From positions 1 to 25,216 of IMG/VR virus record IMGVR_UViG_3300025127_000251: a stretch of 25,216 bases of DNA, one strand, 5' to 3'. Numbering within the stretch: the stretch's first letter is position 1; each line of letters opens with the position of its first letter. The stretch is from a virus. Below, piece after piece: positions 7,347 to 14,822 of the stretch. Made by a program: the position numbers and the translations under genes. The notes under the pieces were generated by a model. It was not told where the DNA came from and did no database searches. It worked only from the letters and a program-made list of their open reading frames with translations.

Positions 7347-9005
7347 ATGGCATCGACACTAGGAAAATATAAAATATTAAGAAGTTTAAACGTCCAGGTT
7401 GAAAGTATCATTCTAGATACAATCAACTACTTGACTAAAAGATTCAATCAAAGTAAATCTGTATTTACAGCGGCTTCTCCTTTCGGGCAGATATTAATAG
7501 TTTTAGAAAACTTAACACAGTTGGTATTCTATTACATAGAAGACTCTATAACGGAATTAAACATTAATGAGGCAACTCGGCTAACATCAATATATTCTTT
7601 AGCCTCGTTAGCAGGCCATAATCCTTCAAGAGCTATGTCTGCAACTGGAGAAATATCTTTAAAAATAACAGACGATGTAACTGAATTACCCGTCGACTTT
7701 GTCATAATACCAAATTTAACTAGATTAGCGTGCGAATCAAATGGTTTAGTCTATATTTTAGATCTTCCGCAAGATGAAATAAAATTCTCTTTGAAGGGAG
7801 AAGATGACGGGATAAAGCTTCCAATTAGACAGGGAATACTTGAAACTCAAACTGTAATATCAAAAGGAAAAGAGATAGAAAGTTTTTCTATTGGAAGTCC
7901 TCAAAACTTTTTTATAGACAACTTTTTTGTAAATGTCTATGTAAATGGAGAAAAATGGAAAAAATATGATTCAATTTTAGATATCCCAAGAAATAGCAAA
8001 GGATTTATTGCTAGAACAGGAATAACAACCGGGCTAGACATATATTTTGGAAACGGAGCATTTGGTCAAATCCCTAGACAAGGATCAGAGGTAGTTGTTG
8101 AATATCTAGTAAATGAAGGACCTAGAGGAAATATTAGAACAACCGATACCTCTAAGATAAGATTTAAATTCGAAGACACAGGATTTACAATACTAGGAGA
8201 TGAGATAGAATTGAATGAATTTATCGACATTGATTCAACTCAAGCACCTTTCTTTGGAGTTAATCCTGAAGATTCTGAGCTTACTAGATTAATTGCTCCT
8301 AAAACATCTAAGAGCTATGCTTTAGTTAATGCTGATCATTATGAAATAGTATTAAGAAAACTTAAAATGTTTTCTCTAATTGACGTATATCTAGATGAAT
8401 TAGACGATAGAATGTTGAATCTTTTTTTAATTCCAGATATTAGAAAATCATTCACAGTGTCTCAAGACTATTTTGGAGCAGATTTAAATATATTTGCCTT
8501 AGGAGATTATCAAAAGTCTCAGTTGTTAAGATATATTGAAAAATCTGGAACTAAGCTAATATCAACAGATGTTAAAATAGTTGATCCAGTAGTAACTAAA
8601 TATGTAATAAATTTAACTATTATAGCGTTTGACGATGTTTCCCCAGAAATAATAAAAAAGGATATTCAAGTAGGAATAGCTAATTATTTCATACAAAACA
8701 CTAGAAGAAAAAGATTACCTAAGAGTGATTTAATTAAGATAATAGAAGAGGTTAATGGAGTAGACTCAGTAGCAGTAACCATAATTGGAGAAAAGAATGA
8801 GACCTCTAAAACAATTAATCAAAATGCTAAAACAATTGGGCTCGACGAATTTAATGATATAATTATAGAAAAAGGAGAACTTCCTCTTATCAGGGGAGGA
8901 TTCAAAGATCGATATGGAAATTCATATGCAGAAGGATTATCTAACGATTCCTTAGGAGCAGTTAACATTAAGATTAGTGATATTGTTCCTAGGCCACTAG
9001 TATAA
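7347..9005 (+). CDS. 6: Baseplate wedge subunit, gp6 / baseplate-J-like
   Basis: This is a 552-residue protein with the hallmark of the baseplate-J/gp6 family: GLDIYFGNGAFGQIPRQGSE at about 229-248, followed by a strand and EGPRGN (257-262). Before it lies a beta-rich region with FVIIPNLTRL and FFVNVYVNGEKW segments. After it comes an alpha/beta region with repeated domain features (SYALVNADHYEIVLRKLKM, near 325-343) and a C-terminal VEEVNGVDSVAV-type segment. In T4 gp6 dimers form the inner baseplate ring that links wedges and drives sheath contraction; T4 gp6 is 660 residues, so this form is somewhat shorter. It is the first gene of the rightward block after the divergent promoter region. 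It uses ATG at 7347, 21 bases after a TATAAATA box. Family call is confident. Confidence 0.85.
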   Translation: MASTLGKYKILRSLNVQVESIILDTINYLTKRFNQSKSVFTAASPFGQILIVLENLTQLVFYYIEDSITELNINEATRLTSIYSLASLAGHNPSRAMSATGEISLKITDDVTELPVDFVIIPNLTRLACESNGLVYILDLPQDEIKFSLKGEDDGIKLPIRQGILETQTVISKGKEIESFSIGSPQNFFIDNFFVNVYVNGEKWKKYDSILDIPRNSKGFIARTGITTGLDIYFGNGAFGQIPRQGSEVVVEYLVNEGPRGNIRTTDTSKIRFKFEDTGFTILGDEIELNEFIDIDSTQAPFFGVNPEDSELTRLIAPKTSKSYALVNADHYEIVLRKLKMFSLIDVYLDELDDRMLNLFLIPDIRKSFTVSQDYFGADLNIFALGDYQKSQLLRYIEKSGTKLISTDVKIVDPVVTKYVINLTIIAFDDVSPEIIKKDIQVGIANYFIQNTRRKRLPKSDLIKIIEEVNGVDSVAVTIIGEKNETSKTINQNAKTIGLDEFNDIIIEKGELPLIRGGFKDRYGNSYAEGLSNDSLGAVNIKISDIVPRPLV

Positions 9006-9020
9006 AAACATTATAATAAA

Positions 9021-9266
9021 ATGACTAAAGATAGCATATACCGAAAAATATACGAACGTAGAGAAAAAAGAATGCACCAAGGATATGACTACAAGGATAA
9101 GATTATGAAAAACACCTTATCTGGACAAATGTTTAATATCAATATACCTCTAGATACGTTCATAAAGCATCTAAATGATGTAGTATATCGATGGGTAGAC
9201 ACGGTAAAACAAATAAAAATTTGGGCAAACCCTGCAGTAGATAAACACGAAAATAAAATACATTAA
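9021..9266 (+). CDS. Small unknown basic protein
   Basis: I do not recognise this 81-residue protein. The first 30 residues are highly charged and basic (IYERREKRMHQGYDYKD), followed by a helical, aromatic segment (LNDVVYRWVDTVKQIKIWANP). It has no membrane segment or signal. It starts 15 bases after the gp6-like gene. Its stop codon shares one base with the next start (TAATG at 9264..9268), so it is translated within the gp6-to-terminase operon. A small baseplate or DNA-packaging accessory role would fit the position but nothing in the sequence shows it. Confidence 0.7.
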   Translation: MTKDSIYRKIYERREKRMHQGYDYKDKIMKNTLSGQMFNINIPLDTFIKHLNDVVYRWVDTVKQIKIWANPAVDKHENKIH

Positions 9267-9997
9267 TGTCAAAAGGCAAACTAAATAAGGAGACTAGAAA
9301 GGATCTTAAAAACGAAATAGAATCTCTACTTAGCAATATCAGTTCAGAACCAGTTGAAGATTTATTAATAGATAACGACCTTTCAAACGAACTTCAGAGA
9401 GAAAGTAAACATGACTTTGAGGAAATGAGTGATAAGTTTACTCAAAAGGCTAAAAATATTACTGACTCTCTTTTTAAAAATTTTGTCGATATTGGAATCT
9501 TCGAGAAAAATGATTATGCTAGACATAAGAAAGAACTAGATACAATAAACATATCAAACCTGTTTTTTCAACTAAAGACTCTTAAAATAACAGTGATGAA
9601 GATAATGGAAGAGATTTCTGCGGGAAATACTCATCCTCGATTGTTAGAAGTAATGGGACAGTTGCAAGACAAGATGGCAAATATTACAAAGATGCAGGCT
9701 AACTACATTCTGTTTTTAGAAGATACTTATAAAAAATTAAATGACGAGTATCCTGTAAATCCAGATGATTCTAAAGTTCCATCCAAAGATTCTGAAGGAA
9801 AGTTCTTTATCTCAATAGGAACCAAGAACGTTATAGAAAATCTACCTGAACCTTCAGATTCTAGTGTAAAAGTAAAGTCTTCCGATGACTTAGTCAATCC
9901 AGGCAATAAAATAAATCTAATGAAAGATAAGAATATTGAAATTATTGAGGATGAAGATAAGGGAGATGACTTTATTGACTTAACTGAAATAATATAA
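9266..9997 (+). CDS. 16: Terminase small subunit, T4 gp16-like
   Basis: This is a 243-residue, mainly helical protein directly upstream of the large terminase. The central part, about 95-160, carries the feature expected of gp16: a helix pair with EISAGNTHPRLLEVMGQLQ (116-134) and NITKMQANYILFLEDTYKKL (139-158), matching the conserved NPRAFEVL-type region of T4-like small terminases that form the oligomeric ring. The N-terminus (1-60) is charged and could hold the DNA-contact part; the C-terminus (165-243) is acidic and probably disordered, ending DDFIDLTEII. It starts one base inside the previous gene's stop and ends two bases before the terminase start, so the two subunits are coupled. Function would be recognising or presenting phage DNA and stimulating the motor ATPase. 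Length is larger than T4 gp16 (164 residues). Confidence 0.65.
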   Translation: MSKGKLNKETRKDLKNEIESLLSNISSEPVEDLLIDNDLSNELQRESKHDFEEMSDKFTQKAKNITDSLFKNFVDIGIFEKNDYARHKKELDTINISNLFFQLKTLKITVMKIMEEISAGNTHPRLLEVMGQLQDKMANITKMQANYILFLEDTYKKLNDEYPVNPDDSKVPSKDSEGKFFISIGTKNVIENLPEPSDSSVKVKSSDDLVNPGNKINLMKDKNIEIIEDEDKGDDFIDLTEII

Positions 9998-9999
9998 TT

Positions 10000-11973
10000 A
10001 TGAAGGATATAATGTCAAATACTGGCGGTTTTTCGTCGATAAAGGTATCTTCAATCGGAGGAGATTCAAAGGACAATAGCTACATCTGGTCGACTGAAAA
10101 AATAGATAAACTGGTAGAAGATATCAACAGTGGAAGGTCAGACATAAGAAGCTTAAGTAACTCTCCATTCAAAGACAACGACATAAATCTTAGGCGAGAA
10201 AATTTACCTTTTGAATATACTCCTCAAGAAATGGAAGAGCTTTCTAAATGCAAGGCTGACATTCTATATTTTGTGAATAATTATTGTCAAATTCAAACAA
10301 ATAATGGAAGACAACTTGTCAATAACATAGGTGGATTAAGAGACTATCAAGATCAAATACTAGAGACATTCAAGGTTTCAAAGCTAAATATAGTAATGGC
10401 AAGTAGACAGGTTGGTAAGACAGTAACCTCTTCTCTTTTCATGCTATGGTATTTAATATTTCACTCCGATAAAACAGCTCTTTGTGTTGCTGATAACTTT
10501 ACAACAACTAAAGAGTTAATCGATAAGTTTAAAATATCTCTAGAAGGACTTCCTTTTTTCATGAAGCCTGGTATAAATGTGATAAACCAAAGCCAGGTTC
10601 AATTTGATTCAAATAGCAGACTAGTAGGTCGAACTACCACTAAAAAGTCTGGTATTGGTCTTACTGTAAACTTGTTATACATAGATGAGTTTGCCCACAT
10701 CAATGACGCTAATCTTGATGAATTTTATAGAGCAATATTTCCAACAGTAACCGCCGATCCAAACGGTAAAATTATAATTACGTCTACGCCAAACGGTAAA
10801 AATAAATTTTGGGAAATATGGAAAGACGCAGTAGACGGAAACTCTAGCTATGTTCCTCTAAGAGTAGACTGGTGGCAAGTCGGAGGAAGATCTGACGACT
10901 GGAAAGAGAGAACCATTGCTGACCTAGGTTCCATCGAAGCGTTCAATCAAGAATACGGACTCCAGTTCTTTTCTTCTGATAAGTTGTTATTAAATTCTAA
11001 AGACCTTAAAAAACTAGATAATATAAAAACAGAATATCAAAATCCTAATCTTATATTAGACGAAGATTTAAACTATTTAAATGAATATCTATTTTTTCAC
11101 AAAGGATATCTTAATAAGACCGTTCATGATTTTAAGAGTGATGATAGTAATTTTATATTCAGCATAGATACGGCAGATGGAATAGGCGGAGACTATTCAG
11201 TTCTCAATATCTATAAAGTAGTTTCTCTTCCAATATCTGAATTAATTAAGAAAAAAGAGATAGTGAAGTCTGAATTAGACACAGTATCTCTAGTTCAAAT
11301 AGGATATTTAAGATCTAATCAAATAGACATAAACGAGTTTGCAACTGCGTGTGAGCACATAATATACGACATATTCAACACCGACCAAACCAGAATAGTA
11401 TTAGAATTAAATCATAAAGGAGACATAATATTGAATAGATTCCGAGAAAATGAAAAATATTGGGGAGGTCAAATAGTTCAAACTAAACATACGCAAGCGG
11501 CAGTTAATTTCAAACCTGGACTCAGATTAGGTCCTTCTAATAAGATAAAATATTGTGAAAAGTTTAGATATTTAGTAACTATTAACCGAATAATACCTAA
11601 TGATTACACTACTATTATGGAATTAATGTCGTTTGGTAAATCAAAGGGAGGAATATATCGAGGTCAGAATGGAAATGACGATTTAGCCATGACTTCGGTA
11701 AATATATCGTCACTTTTTGACTCTTCTCAATTCTGGGACGTCGGTATTGAAACATTTGAGAGACAAGATCAAGAATATGTAAAAGATTTAGAAGAAAAGA
11801 TATTTAATATTCATAGTAATAGATCTAAATCTGCATTTGATTACGATGAATTAAAAAGATTAAACGATAATCCTTTAGGAAAATCTAACAAGAAAAAGGG
11901 CCCAACAAATGTGTTTGATTTAGAGACATTAGACAGAATTAGAAAAATAAATGACAAATTTTTTAAATCCTAA
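10000..11973 (+). CDS. 17: Terminase large subunit, T4 gp17-like packaging ATPase-nuclease
   Basis: This 657-residue protein shows the complete two-domain packaging motor. ATPase: Walker A SRQVGKT (135-141, compare SRQLGKT in T4), Walker B LLYIDEF (225-231) with the catalytic Glu230, and coupling motif TSTPNG (261-266). Nuclease of RNase H fold: FSIDTADGIGGDYS with Asp390, an acidic Glu469 in IVLELNHKG, and Asp560/Asp561 in NGNDDLAMT. The length is close to T4 gp17 (610) with a slightly longer N-terminus. It docks on the portal, pumps DNA and cuts the concatemer. ATG at 10000 is used; a second ATG at 10012 is possible and would lose four residues. The upstream gene is the small subunit. This is the most secure call in the window. 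Confidence 0.95.
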   Translation: MKDIMSNTGGFSSIKVSSIGGDSKDNSYIWSTEKIDKLVEDINSGRSDIRSLSNSPFKDNDINLRRENLPFEYTPQEMEELSKCKADILYFVNNYCQIQTNNGRQLVNNIGGLRDYQDQILETFKVSKLNIVMASRQVGKTVTSSLFMLWYLIFHSDKTALCVADNFTTTKELIDKFKISLEGLPFFMKPGINVINQSQVQFDSNSRLVGRTTTKKSGIGLTVNLLYIDEFAHINDANLDEFYRAIFPTVTADPNGKIIITSTPNGKNKFWEIWKDAVDGNSSYVPLRVDWWQVGGRSDDWKERTIADLGSIEAFNQEYGLQFFSSDKLLLNSKDLKKLDNIKTEYQNPNLILDEDLNYLNEYLFFHKGYLNKTVHDFKSDDSNFIFSIDTADGIGGDYSVLNIYKVVSLPISELIKKKEIVKSELDTVSLVQIGYLRSNQIDINEFATACEHIIYDIFNTDQTRIVLELNHKGDIILNRFRENEKYWGGQIVQTKHTQAAVNFKPGLRLGPSNKIKYCEKFRYLVTINRIIPNDYTTIMELMSFGKSKGGIYRGQNGNDDLAMTSVNISSLFDSSQFWDVGIETFERQDQEYVKDLEEKIFNIHSNRSKSAFDYDELKRLNDNPLGKSNKKKGPTNVFDLETLDRIRKINDKFFKS

Positions 11974-12012
11974 TTAAACTTTTTAGTATATTAGTAGTAT
12001 AAAGACATATCT

Positions 12013-12330
12013 ATGCGAAAATTACACTTCACAGGCGAAATAACTCTAGATCAAATATTTCAAGACTATAAAATGGAAATATATGATAATATTTTGTTGA
12101 CAATTCAAGATAACTACAAAAAAGATGAAATATCTGAGATAAATGTGGTAAATATAACTATCAATGGCAAAGAACATGTTTGGAATCTAACAAAAGACAA
12201 GATTGTTACTCTCCTAAACCGCTGTATTGACTTTTATAAGAGTCCAGACCTTGAACAATATGAAAAATGTCAAATATGCCTAGATATAATAAATAACCTA
12301 ACCAATAACAAAAAACAACAAGTATACTAA
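12013..12330 (+). CDS. Small unknown protein between terminase and sigma factor
   Basis: This 105-residue protein is of unknown function. The N-terminal half is charged and contains a strand pair (NVVNITINGKEHVWNL). The C-terminal half is helical with IDFYKSPDLEQYEKCQICLDII, a YE-x-C pattern seen in several small phage proteins without known role. It begins 39 bases after the terminase stop and ends one base before the sigma factor start, so it is co-transcribed with the sigma gene. There is no clear late-type box at the usual distance. The upstream stretch TATATTAGTAGTATAAAG is AT-rich but not a match. Confidence 0.7.
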   Translation: MRKLHFTGEITLDQIFQDYKMEIYDNILLTIQDNYKKDEISEINVVNITINGKEHVWNLTKDKIVTLLNRCIDFYKSPDLEQYEKCQICLDIINNLTNNKKQQVY

Positions 12331-12331
12331 T

Positions 12332-13009
12332 ATGGGATTTGAAACTACTAACAAAATAATTAACGAAAGAATTAACGAAATATCACACAAACTAGTAAAT
12401 AAGACGATTACAGAAAGAGAAAGAAACGAATTAGCTGAATTAATATATCCTAAGCTAAGATATTATATTTGGCAATATTGCAAAAACAACGAGGATACAG
12501 ACGAGGCATTACAATGGACTCTAAAAAAGATATTTAATAATATTCCTAAATTTAATATCGAAAAAGGAAGATTTACCACTTGGATTTATACAATAGCTAG
12601 AAATGAGACTCTATTCTTCCTATATCAGAAAAAAAGAAGCCCAATTGCCAATTTAACTACTCTATATGGTAAAAAATCATCAGAAGGAGGCAAATCAAAT
12701 GACTCAAGTTGGTTAGAAAAAGATGGAAATCACTATATCGACGTATTTCATGAAGGAGAGCATGAGTTTGATAGGTTATATAATATGACGATTAGTGAAA
12801 TTCATGAAATAAAAGACGAGTTACTGAGAAACATAGCGGTAGATAAAATGCTAAAGAGGGAAAAGGTGAAAAACATAGCAATTAAATATAATATAAACGA
12901 AAATACCGTAAAAACAAAGTTAAGAAAAGTAAGGATAGACATAAAGGAGAAAGTATTAGATAGAGACCCTACTTTTAAAGAAACACTAAATCACATGTTT
13001 AATATATGA
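12332..13009 (+). CDS. ECF-like sigma-70 family RNA polymerase sigma factor
   Basis: This is a 225-residue two-region sigma factor. Region 2 (about 34-103) has the core-binding and melting helices: AELIYPKLRYYIWQYC, then EALQWTLKKIFNNIPKFN and GRFTTWIYTIARNETLFFLY, a typical ECF region 2.1-2.4. A linker rich in S, G and K (about 104-148) follows. Region 4 (about 155-207) has an HTH: EKVKNIAIKYNINENTVKTKLRKVR. Phage sigma factors of this kind redirect host polymerase to late genes, the job of gp55 in T4. It lies among packaging and structural genes, and the window carries many T4-late-like boxes that it could read; that link is inference. Its last four bases (ATGA) overlap the next gene. ATG at 12332 follows the previous stop by one base. 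Confidence 0.85.
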   Translation: MGFETTNKIINERINEISHKLVNKTITERERNELAELIYPKLRYYIWQYCKNNEDTDEALQWTLKKIFNNIPKFNIEKGRFTTWIYTIARNETLFFLYQKKRSPIANLTTLYGKKSSEGGKSNDSSWLEKDGNHYIDVFHEGEHEFDRLYNMTISEIHEIKDELLRNIAVDKMLKREKVKNIAIKYNINENTVKTKLRKVRIDIKEKVLDRDPTFKETLNHMFNI

Positions 13010-13482
13010 ATATACTAGAACACATAAATCCTAAAAAAGTTTTTAATTCTCTTAAAAATTGCTTGACTGAATTAAAATATAATAGAAACTTTAATAAAAT
13101 AGTCAGAGAACTAGAATCTGACGGCTCCCTAGAAAAAATGGGACTAAACCTCAGAAAAAACAGGCTATATTTTGGAGTAGATCTTAATCCTGAGCTTCTT
13201 TTATACGGAGAATCATCTCAAGAAACGGTTGAAATGAAGTTTGTTCAAGAAAAAATGCTTAAATACACAGAATTTCTAAAAAAAGAAGGAATTTTAGACT
13301 CTATTACTGCAGATTATGATAGAATACAAAACGTAGACTATTATGGTTATGTCATTGAAATAAAATTTGCCTTTAGAGAGTATTCTTTTAGAAAACTAGC
13401 ATATAATATCATGTACTTTGTCATGTTAGCTGCAATTCCTGCAGCGGCTTTAGTATATTACAATATGCAAAATAGCATTTAA
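13006..13482 (+). CDS. Unknown protein with C-terminal membrane anchor, coupled to sigma factor
   Basis: This is a 158-residue protein with a soluble region of about 130 residues and one strong C-terminal membrane segment (about 131-153, YNIMYFVMLAAIPAAALVYY). The soluble part contains LRKNRLYFGVDLNPELLLYG (a beta-hairpin-like segment), a helix EMKFVQEKMLKYTEFLKKEG, and a DYDRIQNVDYYGYVIEIKF segment. I do not recognise the family. It starts inside the sigma gene stop (ATGA at 13006..13009), so translation is coupled. The arrangement is like that of some ECF sigma/anti-sigma pairs. However, the soluble domain would face the cytoplasm at the N-terminus and no known anti-sigma motif is visible. 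A membrane-associated virion or assembly protein is equally possible. Confidence 0.7.
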   Translation: MNILEHINPKKVFNSLKNCLTELKYNRNFNKIVRELESDGSLEKMGLNLRKNRLYFGVDLNPELLLYGESSQETVEMKFVQEKMLKYTEFLKKEGILDSITADYDRIQNVDYYGYVIEIKFAFREYSFRKLAYNIMYFVMLAAIPAAALVYYNMQNSI

Positions 13483-13509
13483 TATCAAAAACTGTTACAT
13501 TAATCTAAG

Positions 13510-13517
13510 TATAAATA
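13510..13517 (+). promoter_or_regulatory. Late-type promoter box TATAAATA, long leader
   Basis: A perfect TATAAATA sits in the 17-base sequence AGTATAAATAATATAAA, identical to the one before the gp6-like gene. Here the distance to the ATG at 13565 is 47 bases instead of 21. The extra leader holds TTAAGTT (13534..13540) and its complement AACTTAA (13557..13563), which could fold just before the start codon. Confidence 0.6.
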
Positions 13518-13564
13518 ATATAAAGAGATTAAGTTAAGTTTTAATTAAAAAAAATCAACTTAAA

Positions 13565-13882
13565 ATGAAAGAATTTATTAAAAATTGGTCTTGGCAAGTT
13601 TTGGCAATACTATTTTTTTTATTGTTTATGGGAAGGGGATGTACCGGTAAAAAAGTAGCAAAAACCAATAAATTAATCGAAGAAAACCACGTTCAACTAA
13701 CAAATACTGTAGATTCATTAACTAATAGAATAACTACGCTTGAAAAAACTTCTATTTCGTCTAAAGAAGCAAGAGATATAATGGAAAGTGTGATGTTAGA
13801 CTATTTAATATATGAAGACGATTTAGATAAAGGAAAAACCAGCCTATCTGAAATTAAAAATAAGATAGAGCAAAATGATTAG
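13565..13882 (+). CDS. Small membrane-anchored coiled-coil protein
   Basis: This is a 105-residue protein with an N-terminal hydrophobic segment (about 8-25, WSWQVLAILFFLLFMG) followed by RGC and a helical, coiled-coil-like stretch (about 35-100) with heptad-like spacing in KLIEENHVQLTNTVDSLTNR. Cys26 follows MGRG, which is a poor lipobox because of the Arg at -2, so it is more likely a plain membrane anchor than a lipoprotein. The topology (short N-terminus in, coiled coil outside) is that of an inner-membrane spanin (Rz type), though its acidic C-terminus is not diagnostic. It overlaps the next membrane protein by 8 bases and is probably co-translated with it. A lysis or envelope role is inference. 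Confidence 0.65.
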   Translation: MKEFIKNWSWQVLAILFFLLFMGRGCTGKKVAKTNKLIEENHVQLTNTVDSLTNRITTLEKTSISSKEARDIMESVMLDYLIYEDDLDKGKTSLSEIKNKIEQND

Positions 13883-14477
13883 TAGGTTAAGAAAGATAAT
13901 TTCTTGGCTTGGAGATAATCGAAACACCTTAATTAGAAATTCTTTTCTAATTCCAATACTCCTAGTCGTAATCATGTCAATAAGCCACGTGGTTAGTTGG
14001 TATGATTTAGGTAATCCTTTAAGCTGGGCAATATATCTATCAGTTGCGGTAGAATTCTTTGCACTCGCTTGTGTTTCAGCCGCTTCCATCAAAATAAGTA
14101 AGGGATCTATATGGTTTCTGTTTATAATGGTTACCCTAGTTCAAATAGTTGGTAATATCTACTTTGGATATAAAGAGATTATAGTAACTAGCGAAGCATT
14201 TGCCTCTTGGGTAGAGCTTATTTCCCCGTTATTTTTAGATTGGGAAATAGTAGATCATCGAAGATTTTTAGCAGCAATACAGGGAGGAACTCTTCCAATA
14301 ATGTCTCTTACTGCTCTTCACTTCTACATTCAATTCACTGAAAATTTACAAAAGAAAGAAGACTCTAAAGCTGATCTTCCAAAAGAAGAGAGCACTAAAG
14401 AGCAATCAATCAGCGATATAAAAAAGGAAATGGAAGAAAAGTTTCCGACTACTTCTACCGACTCAAAAAAAAAGTAG
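13875..14477 (+). CDS. Polytopic membrane protein (zero-frame product)
   Basis: This is a 200-residue protein with four or five membrane segments: about 23-43 (SFLIPILLVVIMSISHVVSW), 49-73, 77-99, a weaker one near 106-122, and 132-155. The cytoplasmic tail from 156 is highly charged (K/E/D/S rich) and ends DSKKK before TAG at 14475. I do not recognise the family; a holin or other envelope protein is possible, but at 200 residues with four to five segments it is large for common holins. It starts 8 bases inside the preceding membrane coiled-coil gene. The last codons are a run of nine A followed by G, a slippery site that would let ribosomes continue into the -1 frame (see the entries at 14468 and 14474). 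Confidence 0.75.
   Translation: MISRLRKIISWLGDNRNTLIRNSFLIPILLVVIMSISHVVSWYDLGNPLSWAIYLSVAVEFFALACVSAASIKISKGSIWFLFIMVTLVQIVGNIYFGYKEIIVTSEAFASWVELISPLFLDWEIVDHRRFLAAIQGGTLPIMSLTALHFYIQFTENLQKKEDSKADLPKEESTKEQSISDIKKEMEEKFPTTSTDSKKK
14468..14474 (+). promoter_or_regulatory. Slippery heptamer A AAA AAG for -1 ribosomal frameshifting
   Basis: In the frame of the membrane protein the codons are TCA AAA AAA AAG TAG, so A AAA AAG is exactly in X XXY YYZ register and immediately precedes the stop. This is the heptamer used by E. coli dnaX. Nine consecutive A (14465..14473) also allow transcriptional slippage. I see no convincing pseudoknot at the usual 5-9 base distance; a small hairpin TAGTA-GAAA-TACTA lies at 14517..14530, and GAGGAGG lies just downstream at 14486..14492. 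Confidence 0.6.
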
Positions 14478-14794
14478 AAAGAGTTGAGGAGGATTCCGAA
14501 ATAGGATTAGACGCCTTAGTAGAAATACTAGAAGAGGAAGAAAAAGAGAAAGAAGAGAAGAAGCCTGAAGGGAGAGTCAGTAAAGACCAGCAATTCTTAA
14601 TGGACAACGGAATTATTGGATCTAAAGAAGGATCTAAAGAGCCATTGATTCAACAGGCACTAAACCACTGGTTAATAACCAAAGGAGTGTATGATGGAGT
14701 TCCACAAAAAGAAGTATTAGATCACTTTAGAAAGTATAAAGCTAGTTTATCATCCAGAGTAGATAAAAAAGACGAAAAGAATTATCCTGGGTAA
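14474..14794 (+). CDS. -1 frame extension of the membrane protein (106 residues)
   Basis: After a -1 slip the next codon is GTA at 14474 and reading continues to TAA at 14792. This adds 106 residues, making a 306-residue product with the upstream frame. The added part begins VERVEEDSEIGLDALVEIL, runs through an E/K-rich linker, and ends in a compact helical domain (GSKEPLIQQALNHWLITKGVYDG and EVLDHFRKYKASL). The frame is open back to 14399. The first ATG in it is at 14600, which would give a 64-residue protein, but no ribosome-binding sequence or promoter box lies before it. The coding character of 14475..14599 would then be unexplained. Alternatives are a one-base assembly error in the A run that splits a single 306-residue gene, or an independent small gene from 14600. 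Confidence 0.6.
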   Translation, partial: VERVEEDSEIGLDALVEILEEEEKEKEEKKPEGRVSKDQQFLMDNGIIGSKEGSKEPLIQQALNHWLITKGVYDGVPQKEVLDHFRKYKASLSSRVDKKDEKNYPG

Positions 14795-14801
14795 ATAAAT
14801 A
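14794..14801 (+). promoter_or_regulatory. Late-type promoter box AATAAATA
   Basis: AATAAATA begins on the last base of the upstream stop codon (TAA at 14792..14794) and ends exactly 21 bases before the ATG at 14823. It starts a new transcription unit of three unknown genes that ends at the terminator near 16389. Confidence 0.55.
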
Positions 14802-14822
14802 AACAAAAGAATTGATTCTAAT

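Noticed and set aside
11974-12012. Possible promoter before the 105-residue gene after the terminase
   Set aside because: AT-rich and contains AGTATAAAG, but no match to the octamer at about 21 bases; read-through from the terminase operon is enough.
13844-14092. Reverse-strand 82-codon ORF
   Set aside because: Antisense to two well-supported membrane genes, with no start signal; a shadow ORF.
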